Positions 1 to 6,935 of a DNA stretch of 15,754 nucleotides are shown here, one piece after another (positions within the stretch are counted from its first letter, which is position 1; the number at the start of each line of letters is the position of its first letter). The DNA comes from an uncultured Isosphaeraceae bacterium (lineage in GTDB: Bacteria; Planctomycetota; Planctomycetia; Isosphaerales; Isosphaeraceae): the NCBI GenBank assembly GCA_937907405.1, contig CALCIC010000404.1:1-15754 (forward strand), written 5' to 3'. Below the pieces are notes generated by a model that saw nothing but the letters and a program-made list of their open reading frames with translations, did no database searches and had not been told where the DNA came from. A program made the translations under genes and the position numbers.

Positions 1-12
1 CGTCCTGTGGAT

Positions 13-33
13 GCTCGGGCGGGACGCCCGAGC
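13..33. repeat. Perfect 9-bp inverted repeat (hairpin)
   Basis: GCTCGGGCG (13-21) and CGCCCGAGC (25-33) are exact reverse complements separated by GGA. The core GGGACGCCC recurs at 67-75. It could be the terminator or a dispersed palindrome belonging to whatever lies left of the window. No T-run follows, so a classical intrinsic terminator is not evident. Confidence 0.55.
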
Positions 34-133
34 CACGAAACCTCGAGCACGAGCAGCAAGAGGAGTGGGACGCCCCCCTCGCCGCCTGACCGTCCACCCA
101 CTTCTAAGACGCTTACCCGACGCTGTCGGGCGG

Positions 134-223
134 GGCGAATGTTCCTCGCGGCCCTCTCGTTCGAAACACGGCCATGGCTGTTCCGCGCGCCTTGGCTTCG
201 CGGCGCCGCCAGGAGGATTCGCC
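134..223. repeat. Imperfect 19-bp terminal inverted repeats, 90 bp span
   Basis: Positions 134-152 and the reverse complement of 205-223 agree at 16 of 19 bases, starting with a perfect GGCGAAT block. An 8-bp palindrome (GCCATGGC) lies near the centre. The arrangement resembles a tiny non-coding palindromic element, but no target-site duplication was recognised and chance in GC-rich DNA is possible. Confidence 0.3.
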
Positions 224-270
224 GCGCCCAGCAAGTCGGGTCGCCCTGGAAAGATTGAGCGCGCCTCGTT

Positions 271-276
271 TATAAT
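271..276 (+). promoter_or_regulatory. Consensus -10 box (TATAAT)
   Basis: TATAAT stands out in otherwise very GC-rich DNA and lies 62 bp upstream of the start codon at 339. No convincing -35 element sits 16-18 bp upstream; TTGAGC at 255-260 is too close (10 bp). It is a candidate promoter for the secreted protein gene, with transcription starting near 283. Confidence 0.4.
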
Positions 277-338
277 AGAATTGCGTGAAGTTGGCGGTGG
301 AGCAATCGGGCATGCGCCAGGGGGGGGAGCCGAGACTC

Positions 339-716
339 ATGAGAATCGTCCACGCCCTGATTTTGGTCGTGCTCGCTTCCCAACTGGGATCGACGGCCGG
401 CGCGCGGGCCCAGTCGGCGAGACGGGGCATGTATTACAACCGCATGACGACCGCACGCGGCCATGCGTCCGCGGCCCTGGAGCGAGGGGGGGGCGTGGGA
501 ACGCTCGAACCGACGTCGGCCCGCTCGGCGCCGAATCTGGATTTGCTCAGCCCCTACTCGCCGCGCGCGTCGACCGCGTACTCGAGTGAGCCGCCGGTCG
601 CGCGTCCCGCGCCTCGGCCGCTCCCACGACCCGTGTCGAGGAACTATTATCCGACCGCCCGGAGCGGTCAGACGCGCCATTGCACTCCGTCTCGCGCGCG
701 AGCGTTCGGCCGATGA
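339..716 (+). CDS. Small secreted protein of unknown function
   Basis: I do not recognise a named family. The start ATG at 339 is chosen over an upstream in-frame start at 285 because it is preceded by a G-rich GGGGGGGAG stretch (about 10 nt away) and opens directly into a signal peptide: MRIV, a hydrophobic core (HALILVVLASQLGS), then an AGARAQ cleavage-like region near residues 20-25. The mature part is about 100 residues, low in predicted structure and rich in Ala, Arg, Pro and Ser. It has a recognisable SAPNLDLLSPYSPR segment, a Pro/Arg-rich stretch, NYYPTARSG, and a final HCTPSR block with a single cysteine. Such small exported proteins with a conserved tail are frequent in planctomycetes. 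It lies 67 bp upstream of the glycosyltransferase gene. A structural or cell-surface role is only a guess. Confidence 0.6.
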   Translation: MRIVHALILVVLASQLGSTAGARAQSARRGMYYNRMTTARGHASAALERGGGVGTLEPTSARSAPNLDLLSPYSPRASTAYSSEPPVARPAPRPLPRPVSRNYYPTARSGQTRHCTPSRARAFGR

Positions 717-783
717 CCTTCGCGACCGTCAGGCCCTGCTCCTTCCTCCTCATTCTTCCGTCGAGGGTGACTTTCGGTCCGCC

Positions 784-3066
784 ATGAACCAATCCAGTGA
801 CGTCAGGAAGATCGCGTTCATCGGCGATTATCTCCCGCGCAAGTGCGGGATCGCCACCTTCACGCACGACCTCTGCACCTCCACGGCGACCCAGTTCCCC
901 GGCGCCGACTGCTTCGTCGTCCCGGTCAACGACCTGGCGGAAGGTTACGACTACCCGCCGGAGGTCCGCTTCGAGATCGAGGAGCAGGAGCTCGACTCGT
1001 ACCTCCGCGCCGCCGACTTCCTGAACTTCAGCAACGCCGACGTCGTCTGCCTCCAGCACGAGTACGGCATCTTCGGCGGCCCCGCCGGCAGCCACGTCGT
1101 CCGGCTGCTGCGCCATCTGCGGATGCCGATCGTCACCACGCTGCACACCGTGCTCGACCGCCCCAACGAGGACCAGCGTCGGGTGATGGACCAGATCCTC
1201 GAGCTGTCGTCGCGGGTGATCGTGATGTCGGAGCGGGCGCGGATGTTCCTCCGCGAGATCTGGAAGGTGCCCGAATCGAAGATCGACCTGATCCTCCACG
1301 GCATCCCCGACATGCCGTTCGTCGACTCGGCGTTCTACAAGGACCAGTTCGGCGTCGAGGGGAAGCACGTCGCGCTGACGTTCGGCCTGCTCTCGCCCAA
1401 CAAGGGCGTCGAGCACATGCTGCGGGCGATGCCGGCGATCCTCGAAGAGTTCCCCAACTTCGTGTACATCGTCCTGGGGGCGACCCATCCGAGCCTGGTC
1501 CGCGAGCAGGGGGAGCGGTATCGGATCAGTCTTGAGCGGTTGGCGCAGACGCTGGGGATCAAGCAGAACGTCAGCTTCTACAACCGGTTCGTCGAGCTCA
1601 ACGAGCTGATCGAGTTCATCGGCGTGGCCGACATCTACATCACGCCCTACCTGAACCCGGAGCAGATCACCTCGGGGACGTTGTCGTACGCGTTCGGCTG
1701 CGGCAAGGCGGTGGTCTCGACCCCGTACTGGCACGCCGAGGAGCTCCTCGCCGAGGGGCGGGGGGTGCTCGTGCCGTTCGCCGATTCCGACTCCCTGGCG
1801 AACGAGATCCGCGCCTTGCTGCGCGACGAATCGCGGCGGCACGCGATGCGCAAGAAGGCTTACATGCTCGGGCGCGAGATGATCTGGAGCCACGTGGTCC
1901 ATCATTACGTCGAGTCGTTCCAGCGCGCCCGACGGAGCCGGCTCGACGTGCCGATCCGCCCGCTGGCCGTGCGGACCCTGGCGGAGCAGCCGATGGACCT
2001 GCCCGGCTGGCGGCTCGACCATCTTCTCCGGATGACCGACTCGGCCGGCATGTTCCAGCACGCGAACCTGACGATCCCCAACTTCGCCGAGGGCTACTGC
2101 ACCGACGACAACGCCCGCGCGTTTTTGCTGACGATCCTCCTCGAACAGCTCGGCCAGAGTTCGCCGCAGATCGCGCGCACGGCCTCGACTTACGCGGCGT
2201 TCCTCAATTACGCGTTCGACGCCGACAAGGGGCGGTTCCGCAATTTCATGGGCTTCGACCGAAGCTGGCTCGAGGAGGTGGGCTCCGACGACAGCCAGGG
2301 GCGTTCGCTCTGGGTGCTGGGCGCCTGCGTCCATCGATCGACGCGCCGCGACCTCCAGTTCTGGGCCTCGCAGCTTTTCGACCAGGCGTTGCCGGGGCTC
2401 TTGGAAACGACCTCGCCTCGGGCCTGGGCGTTCGGGCTGCTGGGGATCTGCCACTACCTTCAGCGGCTGGCCGGCGCCCGGCCCGCCAGCCAGGCCCGCG
2501 ACGTGCTCACCCGGCGGTTGATCGAGCGATTCGAGGCGACGGCGACCGAGGACTGGCGGTGGTTCGAGGACCGGCTGACCTACGACAACGCCCGGCTCGC
2601 CCAGGGGTTGATCGCCAGCGGGCGCGGCGGCGGCGACCCCGAGGCCCTGCGTCTGGGTCTGGAATCCCTCGACTGGCTGGTGAAGCATCACAAGTCCCCC
2701 GGCGGTCATTTCCGACCGATCGGTTGCAACGGCTTCTACGTTCGCGAGGGGCGTCGCGCCCAGTTCGACCAGCAGCCCGTCGAGGCCCACGCCATGATCT
2801 CGGCCAGCCTCGAAGCCTATCACGCCACGGAGGACCCGCTCTGGCTGGCCGAGGCCCGGCTCGCATTCGAGTGGTTCCTGGGGGGCAACGACCTCGGGCT
2901 CGAACTCTACGACTCCAAGTCCGGCGGCTGCTGCGACGGCTTGCAGGAAGACCGGATCAATCAGAACCAGGGGGCCGAGTCGACGCTCGCGTTCCTCCTC
3001 TCGCTCGCCGAGATGAAACTTCTGGAAAGCATTCTGGCGCCGCATCGTCAGGTTCAAACCACCTGA
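784..3066 (+). CDS. GT4-type glycosyltransferase with large C-terminal alpha/alpha-like domain
   Basis: A 760-residue protein. The N-terminal half (about 1-395) is a GT-B fold glycosyltransferase. It starts with IAFIGDYLPRKCGIATFTHDL, has the hinge motif FGLLSPNKG at 200-208 and the donor-binding region EQITSGTLSYAFGCGKAVV from 293. The first Glu of the usual E-x7-E pair is present (E293), while the second position is Ser301. The C-terminal half (about 404-760) begins with MDLPGWRLDHLLRMTDSAG, carries YCTDDNARA at 438-446 and is rich in amphipathic helices. It looks like an alpha/alpha-barrel glycan-processing or glycan-binding domain. Proteins of this layout commonly sit next to long GH130 (PH1107-type, COG2152) genes, as here, 49 bp upstream. 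The donor is probably a nucleotide sugar such as GDP-mannose (inference). Start ATG 784 follows GAGGGTGA at 763-770. The open frame extends upstream to 463, but that part is Arg-rich and overlaps the previous gene. Confidence 0.85.
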   Translation: MNQSSDVRKIAFIGDYLPRKCGIATFTHDLCTSTATQFPGADCFVVPVNDLAEGYDYPPEVRFEIEEQELDSYLRAADFLNFSNADVVCLQHEYGIFGGPAGSHVVRLLRHLRMPIVTTLHTVLDRPNEDQRRVMDQILELSSRVIVMSERARMFLREIWKVPESKIDLILHGIPDMPFVDSAFYKDQFGVEGKHVALTFGLLSPNKGVEHMLRAMPAILEEFPNFVYIVLGATHPSLVREQGERYRISLERLAQTLGIKQNVSFYNRFVELNELIEFIGVADIYITPYLNPEQITSGTLSYAFGCGKAVVSTPYWHAEELLAEGRGVLVPFADSDSLANEIRALLRDESRRHAMRKKAYMLGREMIWSHVVHHYVESFQRARRSRLDVPIRPLAVRTLAEQPMDLPGWRLDHLLRMTDSAGMFQHANLTIPNFAEGYCTDDNARAFLLTILLEQLGQSSPQIARTASTYAAFLNYAFDADKGRFRNFMGFDRSWLEEVGSDDSQGRSLWVLGACVHRSTRRDLQFWASQLFDQALPGLLETTSPRAWAFGLLGICHYLQRLAGARPASQARDVLTRRLIERFEATATEDWRWFEDRLTYDNARLAQGLIASGRGGGDPEALRLGLESLDWLVKHHKSPGGHFRPIGCNGFYVREGRRAQFDQQPVEAHAMISASLEAYHATEDPLWLAEARLAFEWFLGGNDLGLELYDSKSGGCCDGLQEDRINQNQGAESTLAFLLSLAEMKLLESILAPHRQVQTT

Positions 3067-3102
3067 TCGTTTCCCCCTCACCTTGATGACGACGGACCGT
3101 CC

Positions 3103-3106
3103 GGAG
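3103..3106 (+). promoter_or_regulatory. Ribosome binding site deciding the GH130 start
   Basis: GGAG lies 9 nt before the ATG at 3116. The earlier in-frame TTG/ATG at 3083/3086 has only a pyrimidine-rich stretch in front, so 3116 is the preferred start. Confidence 0.45.
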
Positions 3107-3115
3107 CCCGATCAC

Positions 3116-4642
3116 ATGGAAGTCTCCCCGCTCAGGATCGCCTCGACCTCCCGTGACGGCCGCAACGGCCCGACGAACGGCCCGGCGGCGCCTCGCGTCG
3201 AGCGGACGGGCATCGTCCTCCGCCCCAACAACAGCCGGGTCGTCATCCGCCCTTTCGAACTCTCCGACGACCTTCGGGTCGAGCGGATCCTGGCGCGCGT
3301 CTGCGCCCTCTCCGAGGACGAGGTCGAGGCCCTCCTCGGCGACGTGATGCGGGACTTCCACAATCGCCACCATAAGACCTCGCCGTTCTTCCTGAAACGA
3401 TACGAGCAGGTCAGGTCGCGGATGCCCATCGACCGTCCTCTGAGCGACTGCCGGAAGCTTTTGATCGGGTCGTACTTCACCCAGGAGTACGCGCTTGAGT
3501 CGGCCGCCCTGTTCAATCCGTCGATGGTCTGGGCCCCCGACCAGTCGGGCGTCCCCGAAGGCTCGAAGCGGTTCATCCTCAGCCTCCGGGCGACCGGCGA
3601 GGGGCACATCTCCTCGATCACGTTCCGAAGCGGGATCATCGACGCCGAGCACAAGATCCACATGAACGAGGCGACCTCGCTGGTCACCGCCCCCGAGATC
3701 GTCCCCAACACGTTGTTCGACAAGATCCTGTTCCTCCGCAAGCTGATCGAGCTGCGGCTCGACGGCCCGTTCGCCGAGACGGTCCTCGACTCGCTCAACG
3801 CCCAGTTCACCATCGGCGAGCTGGAAGCGGCGGTCGCCCACGTGCTCCGCCAGAACCATCACCGCCGGCACGAGCTGGAGCCGCAGGGGCAGGGGATGAT
3901 GATCCTCGCGCGGGCGAACTACGAGATCACCTTCAGCCCCGAATTGAGGGTCTCCGAGCGGATCATCTTTCCGTCGTCGCCGAGCGAGAGCAACGGCATC
4001 GAGTACGCCCGATTCGTTCGGTTCGAGGAGGACGACGGCTCGATCCGCTACTACGCGACCTACACCGCGTACAACGGCAAGGTCGTCCTCCCCCAGATGC
4101 TGGAGACCGACGACTTCCTGCGGTTCAAGGCCAGCACGCTCAACGGCCCCGAGGTCCGCAACAAGGGGATGGCGCTGTTCCCCCGCAAGGTCAACGGCCT
4201 GTACGCGATGATCTCGCGGCAGGACGGCGAGAACGTCTTCATGATGTACTCGGACATGCTCCACTTCTGGTACACCAAGGAGCAGATCGCCAAGCCGGCC
4301 TACCCCTGGGAGTTCATCCAGCTCGGCAACTGCGGCTCGCCGATCGAGACCGAGGCCGGCTGGCTGGTCCTCACCCACGGCGTCGGCCCGATGCGGCGGT
4401 ACGCGATGGGGGCGTTCCTGCTCGACCTCGACGACCCCTCGCGGGTGATCGGCCGGCTGGAGAAGCCGCTCCTGGAGCCCGACGCCAACGAGCGCGAGGG
4501 CTACGTCCCCAACGTCGTCTACAGTTGCGGCGCGCTGGTCCACAACGGCGTCCTGATCATCCCCTACGCCATGTCCGACTACGCCAGCACCTTCGCCACC
4601 GTCCCCGTCGCCGACGTCCTGGGCGCGATGGTCAAGCCGTGA
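3116..4642 (+). CDS. Long GH130-type glycosidase (PH1107-related), atypical catalytic motif
   Basis: A 508-residue protein whose C-terminal 330 residues form a five-bladed beta-propeller of the GH130/COG2152 type. Recognisable pieces are ESAALFNPSMVWAP, IRYYATYTAYNG, NKGMALFPRKVNG (from 349), GWLVLTHG (His421), GAFLLDLDDPSRVIG and EGYVPNVVYSCG. The N-terminal extension of roughly 130 residues includes the helical RVERILARVCALSEDEVEALL segment and is absent from the shorter GH130 enzyme at 5871-6935. Aligned by eye with that enzyme, the catalytic EDPR motif becomes EYAR (296-299) and the phosphate-side His becomes Ser367. That argues against a standard mannoside phosphorylase and for a hydrolase or a synthesis-linked role (inference). 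It is paired with the glycosyltransferase just upstream, so the two probably act on the same mannose-type glycan. No signal peptide is seen, so it is likely cytoplasmic. Confidence 0.85.
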   Translation: MEVSPLRIASTSRDGRNGPTNGPAAPRVERTGIVLRPNNSRVVIRPFELSDDLRVERILARVCALSEDEVEALLGDVMRDFHNRHHKTSPFFLKRYEQVRSRMPIDRPLSDCRKLLIGSYFTQEYALESAALFNPSMVWAPDQSGVPEGSKRFILSLRATGEGHISSITFRSGIIDAEHKIHMNEATSLVTAPEIVPNTLFDKILFLRKLIELRLDGPFAETVLDSLNAQFTIGELEAAVAHVLRQNHHRRHELEPQGQGMMILARANYEITFSPELRVSERIIFPSSPSESNGIEYARFVRFEEDDGSIRYYATYTAYNGKVVLPQMLETDDFLRFKASTLNGPEVRNKGMALFPRKVNGLYAMISRQDGENVFMMYSDMLHFWYTKEQIAKPAYPWEFIQLGNCGSPIETEAGWLVLTHGVGPMRRYAMGAFLLDLDDPSRVIGRLEKPLLEPDANEREGYVPNVVYSCGALVHNGVLIIPYAMSDYASTFATVPVADVLGAMVKP

Positions 4643-4692
4643 CGAATCGTCCTGCCGCCGCCCCATGGCCTGGGTCGTCCCGAGTCCCAAGA

Positions 4693-4721
4693 TTGCCCGA
4701 CAGCGAAGGCCGTGATATCTT
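4693..4721 (+). promoter_or_regulatory. Possible promoter of the toxin-antitoxin pair
   Basis: TTGCCC (4693-4698) and TATCTT (4716-4721) are 17 bp apart and lie in a short AT-richer island ahead of the antitoxin. Each matches the sigma-70 consensus at 4 of 6 positions. TATAAA at 4728-4733 is an alternative -10 but would leave almost no leader. Autoregulatory operator sequences were not recognised. Confidence 0.25.
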
Positions 4722-4732
4722 GGATTGTATAA

Positions 4733-4740
4733 AAGGAGGA
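4733..4740 (+). promoter_or_regulatory. Strong Shine-Dalgarno site of the antitoxin
   Basis: AAGGAGGA ends 5 nt before the ATG at 4746. It is the best ribosome binding site in the window and fixes the start there rather than at the upstream TTG at 4725. It would favour antitoxin over toxin synthesis. Confidence 0.7.
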
Positions 4741-4745
4741 TCCTC

Positions 4746-5003
4746 ATGCCGACCGACCGCGTCAACGACCTGGCCGCCTTCAGGGCGTTCATCGACGAAA
4801 AGCTCTCGGGCGACGGTGCGAACCTCAGCGTCGACGAGGCCCTCGCGCTCTGGGAGATCGAGAACCAGACCGACCAGGAACGCGGCGAGACCCTCGAAGC
4901 GATCCGAGAAGGCTTCGCCGACCTCGAGGCCGGGCGGACCGTGGACGCCTTCGAGTTTGTTCAGCGGATGCGGGGAACAATCCAATCGTTCGCCAAGCCC
5001 TGA
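4746..5003 (+). CDS. Putative type II antitoxin
   Basis: An 85-residue acidic protein with a predicted helical N-terminal half (DRVNDLAAFRAFIDEKL), a central SVDEALALWEIENQ segment and a C-terminal region ADLEAGRTVDAFEFVQRMR. The last region resembles the toxin-wrapping tail found in many short antitoxins. It is called mainly from context: size, acidic character, strong ribosome binding site and a directly overlapping ParE/RelE-like reading frame downstream. The antitoxin would neutralise that toxin by direct binding and probably repress its own promoter. No classical ribbon-helix-helix or Phd signature is obvious, so the DNA-binding fold is unassigned. The upstream in-frame start at 4725 is rejected because the Shine-Dalgarno site lies inside that extension. 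Confidence 0.65.
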   Translation: MPTDRVNDLAAFRAFIDEKLSGDGANLSVDEALALWEIENQTDQERGETLEAIREGFADLEAGRTVDAFEFVQRMRGTIQSFAKP

Positions 5004-5326
5004 ACTACCGTGTTCGACTGACCAGGTCCGCCGAGGTCGATCTCGAGCGACGCATCGTCACGCTCGCCGAGCGGTCGGCCAAGACCGCCAACCGGCTCAA
5101 CGACCGGTTCGAGCAGGCCCTCTTCCGGCTCCGCGATTTTCCCTTGTCCTGCGGCTTGGCTCACGAGAGTTCCGCATTCCCGGAGGAGTTAAGGCATCTT
5201 CTCTTCTGGGCTCACCCGAGGCGGAAGTATCGGGCTCTGTTTGTCGTTCGAAGCGACGAAGTGGTCATCCTCGCCATTCGCGCGCCCGGCGAGAAGCCAG
5301 TCCGACCGGAGGACGTTGAGCTTTAG
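5000..5326 (+). CDS. ParE/RelE-family toxin with non-canonical CTG start
   Basis: From 5000 the frame reads (L/M)NYRVRLTRSAEVDLER and continues uninterrupted for 108 residues to TAG at 5324-5326. The layout fits the ParE/RelE fold: first beta strand YRVRLT, two helices rich in Arg/Leu/Glu (AEVDLERRIVTLAERSAK and RFEQALFRLRDF), then the strand block RRKYRALFVVRSDEVVILAIR (from 74) and a C-terminal PVRPEDVEL. No ATG, GTG or TTG lies at the expected N-terminus. The position normally holding ATG in an ATGA overlap with the antitoxin stop is CTG (5000-5002, stop TGA 5001-5003). The first standard start is TTG at 5144, which would lose the first 48 residues. Either CTG is used at low efficiency through translational coupling, or the toxin has been silenced by a start mutation. 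Target (gyrase for ParE, ribosome-bound mRNA for RelE) cannot be told. Confidence 0.65.
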   Translation: MNYRVRLTRSAEVDLERRIVTLAERSAKTANRLNDRFEQALFRLRDFPLSCGLAHESSAFPEELRHLLFWAHPRRKYRALFVVRSDEVVILAIRAPGEKPVRPEDVEL

Positions 5327-5337
5327 GGAAGCCGACT

Positions 5338-5354
5338 GACGCCTCTGCGGCGTC
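5338..5354. terminator. Short hairpin between convergent genes
   Basis: GACGCC (5338-5343), loop TCTGC, GGCGTC (5349-5354) is a perfect 6-bp stem in the 26 bp between the toxin stop and the stop of the minus-strand membrane protein gene. It has no flanking T-run, so it is only a weak bidirectional terminator candidate. Confidence 0.25.
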
Positions 5355-5838
5355 ACAGCCAGGCCGTCTTGTCCCAATCGTCGATCGGCTGCTTCTTATC
5401 AGGTGGCGTCGGGGATCGCTTCGTCCTGACCTGGACGAGATACACGACCAGCGGCCCGGCGACGGGAATGAGCGAAAGTCCCAGGAAGACACGCGTGTGA
5501 AGTCGGATCGTGTCCCAGGATCGTAAATCCTGCGTCATCCCGAACAGGGCCATCGTCAGCATCAGGCTGACGCCCAACGCGAATGCCGTCCAGGCGACCC
5601 GGTCGGCGGTCGATTTCGGACCCGAGCCCCGTGTCCAGATGCGGCAGACCGCGAGGGGGAAGAGCCCCAGTGGAAGAACCAGAACGAAGCAGACCAGAAG
5701 CGCAAAGAACGTCCAGGTGATCCGGGCGGCGTCCGAGCGTGTGAGCTCCGAGTCGGTACCAGGCCTCCAGATGGAACACCCCGCGAGTGCGAAGGCGGGG
5801 AGGCCGGCGAGGCAGAAGAGTCTCAGGAAGTCTTGCAC
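5353..5838 (-). CDS. Small membrane protein of unknown function
   Basis: A 161-residue hydrophobic protein with no family I recognise. The N-terminus (VQDFLRLFCLAGLPAFALAGC) resembles a lipoprotein signal with an LAGC lipobox, but could equally be a first membrane helix. Three further hydrophobic segments follow: ITWTFFALLVCFVLVLPLG, VAWTAFALGVSLMLTMALFG and VFLGLSLIPVAGPLVVYLV. The tail is charged and hydrophilic (RTKRSPTPPDKKQPIDDWDK) and probably cytoplasmic. GTG at 5838 is chosen as start because GGAGG lies 5 nt upstream on the minus strand. The frame stays open far upstream, but there it overlaps the GH130 gene in an Arg-rich shadow. It begins 32 bp after the GH130 stop and is likely the last gene of that operon. 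Confidence 0.6.
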   Translation of the reverse strand: MQDFLRLFCLAGLPAFALAGCSIWRPGTDSELTRSDAARITWTFFALLVCFVLVLPLGLFPLAVCRIWTRGSGPKSTADRVAWTAFALGVSLMLTMALFGMTQDLRSWDTIRLHTRVFLGLSLIPVAGPLVVYLVQVRTKRSPTPPDKKQPIDDWDKTAWL

Positions 5839-5870
5839 GCCTTCCTCCAGGCCGTGTGGCGCATCAACCG

Positions 5871-6935
5871 TCAGACCTCCACCAGCGCGGCCAGCAACTC
5901 CTCGCGGCGGAACTCGACGACGGCCGAGCAGGAGTCGGCGGCGCCGTAGTAGACGAGCCAGCCGTCGGGGGAGTCGACGATCCCGGTGGGGAAGACGACG
6001 TCGGGGACGAAGCCCTTGCGCTCGAACTCGGCGGTCGGCTCGAAGATCGAATCGGGGGTCCGAGCGATGACGCGCGAGGGGTCTTCGAGGTCCAGCAGCA
6101 GGACGCCGGTCGAGTACGCGCCGACCTCGCCGGGTTTGGTCGGGCGGCGGTTGCCGTGGTAGATTTCGAGCCAGCCGCCGTCGACCCGAACCGGCGGCGG
6201 CCCCGCGCCGACGCGGCCGGTCTCCCAGGCGCCGCCGCCGCCGTGCAGGCAGGCGTGGCGGCCCCAGTGCCGCAGGTCGGGCGATCGGGCGATCCACATC
6301 TCGGGCCGACAAAACGGCGTCGCCGGGTTGGGACGATGGAGCGCGACGAAATCGCCGCCGATCCGCTCGGGGAACAACACCACGTCCTTGTTCTCAGAGC
6401 AGAAGATCACGCCGTGCCGCTCGAAGCTCGCGAAGTCGGTCGTCGACGCCAGCGCCGTCGCCGCGCCATGCCGCGAGACCGCGACGTAGGTGAAGTAATA
6501 CCGGCCGTCCAGCTCGGTGATCCGGGGGTCCTCGACGCCGAACTCCTCCATCGGGCCGGCCGGCTCGAACCGGGCGCGGGTCTGCTCGCGAACCGATCGG
6601 CCGTCGCCCAGGCGGACAACCTGGATGTGCGACGTGAACGTCAGCCGGACCAGGCCGTCGGCCTTGCGCTCGACCACGCGGGGGTCGATCGGCGTCAGCG
6701 TCTCGTCGGCAGTCCAGTCGACGGTCAACCCCTCGTCGGCGTCCCAACGGGGCAGGGGGGTGAACCCCGGCCGGACCTCGCGCGGGCGCTCGGCGACGCG
6801 GACCAGCATCACCACCTCGTCGCCCGCCCGGACGACCCCCGGATTGAACGCGCCCACGACCTCGAAATCGTCGCGCGAGGGCTTCAAGTCCGACGGCCTC
6901 AGCAGCAGCTTCTCGAAACATCTGGGCAAGATCAT
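5871..6935 (-). CDS. GH130 family mannoside phosphorylase-like glycosidase
   Basis: A 354-residue, single-domain five-bladed beta-propeller of typical GH130 length. Diagnostic pieces are VEDPRITELDGRYYFTYVA with EDPR at 135-138, ENKDVVLFPERIGGDFVALH with Lys183 and His200, RPNPATPF, WETGRVGAGPPPVR, GWLEIYHG with His260, YSTGVLLLDLEDPSRVIART and GFVPDVVFPTG. In characterised GH130 mannoside phosphorylases the Asp of EDPR (here Asp136) is the general acid, and basic residues such as these Lys/His/Arg bind phosphate. The likely reaction is phosphorolysis of a beta-mannoside to mannose 1-phosphate; the exact linkage is not readable. The start overlaps the stop of the upstream oxidoreductase gene as ATGA (6932-6935), so translation is coupled. 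No signal peptide is seen, so it is cytoplasmic. Confidence 0.88.
   Translation of the reverse strand: MILPRCFEKLLLRPSDLKPSRDDFEVVGAFNPGVVRAGDEVVMLVRVAERPREVRPGFTPLPRWDADEGLTVDWTADETLTPIDPRVVERKADGLVRLTFTSHIQVVRLGDGRSVREQTRARFEPAGPMEEFGVEDPRITELDGRYYFTYVAVSRHGAATALASTTDFASFERHGVIFCSENKDVVLFPERIGGDFVALHRPNPATPFCRPEMWIARSPDLRHWGRHACLHGGGGAWETGRVGAGPPPVRVDGGWLEIYHGNRRPTKPGEVGAYSTGVLLLDLEDPSRVIARTPDSIFEPTAEFERKGFVPDVVFPTGIVDSPDGWLVYYGAADSCSAVVEFRREELLAALVEV

Larger units (their letters stand above)
1..338. other. Gene-free leader region with hairpins
   Basis: I find no credible gene here. The open frames that cross it are arginine/proline-rich and look like GC-driven noise. It contains a perfect hairpin at 13-33, a second short hairpin at 116-130 (CCCGAC, loop GCT, GTCGGG), an imperfect 90 bp inverted repeat at 134-223, and a consensus -10 box at 271-276 just ahead of the small secreted protein gene. 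Confidence 0.6.

Noticed and set aside
11..589. Open frame across the left gene-free region
   Set aside because: Arg/Gly-rich, runs through palindromes and over the secreted protein gene; no signal or domain.
463..783. N-terminal extension of the glycosyltransferase
   Set aside because: Arg-rich translation, overlaps the small secreted protein gene, and the GT-B fold begins right after the ATG at 784.
547..3081. 844-codon open frame on the minus strand opposite the glycosyltransferase
   Set aside because: Long antisense frames are expected in GC-rich codons; composition is rich in Arg, Val, Glu and Gly with no motifs, while the plus strand shows clear GT4 motifs.
2957..4792. 611-codon open frame on the minus strand opposite the long GH130
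   Set aside because: Asp/Val/Arg-rich shadow with no domain signature; the plus strand has consistent GH130 motifs.
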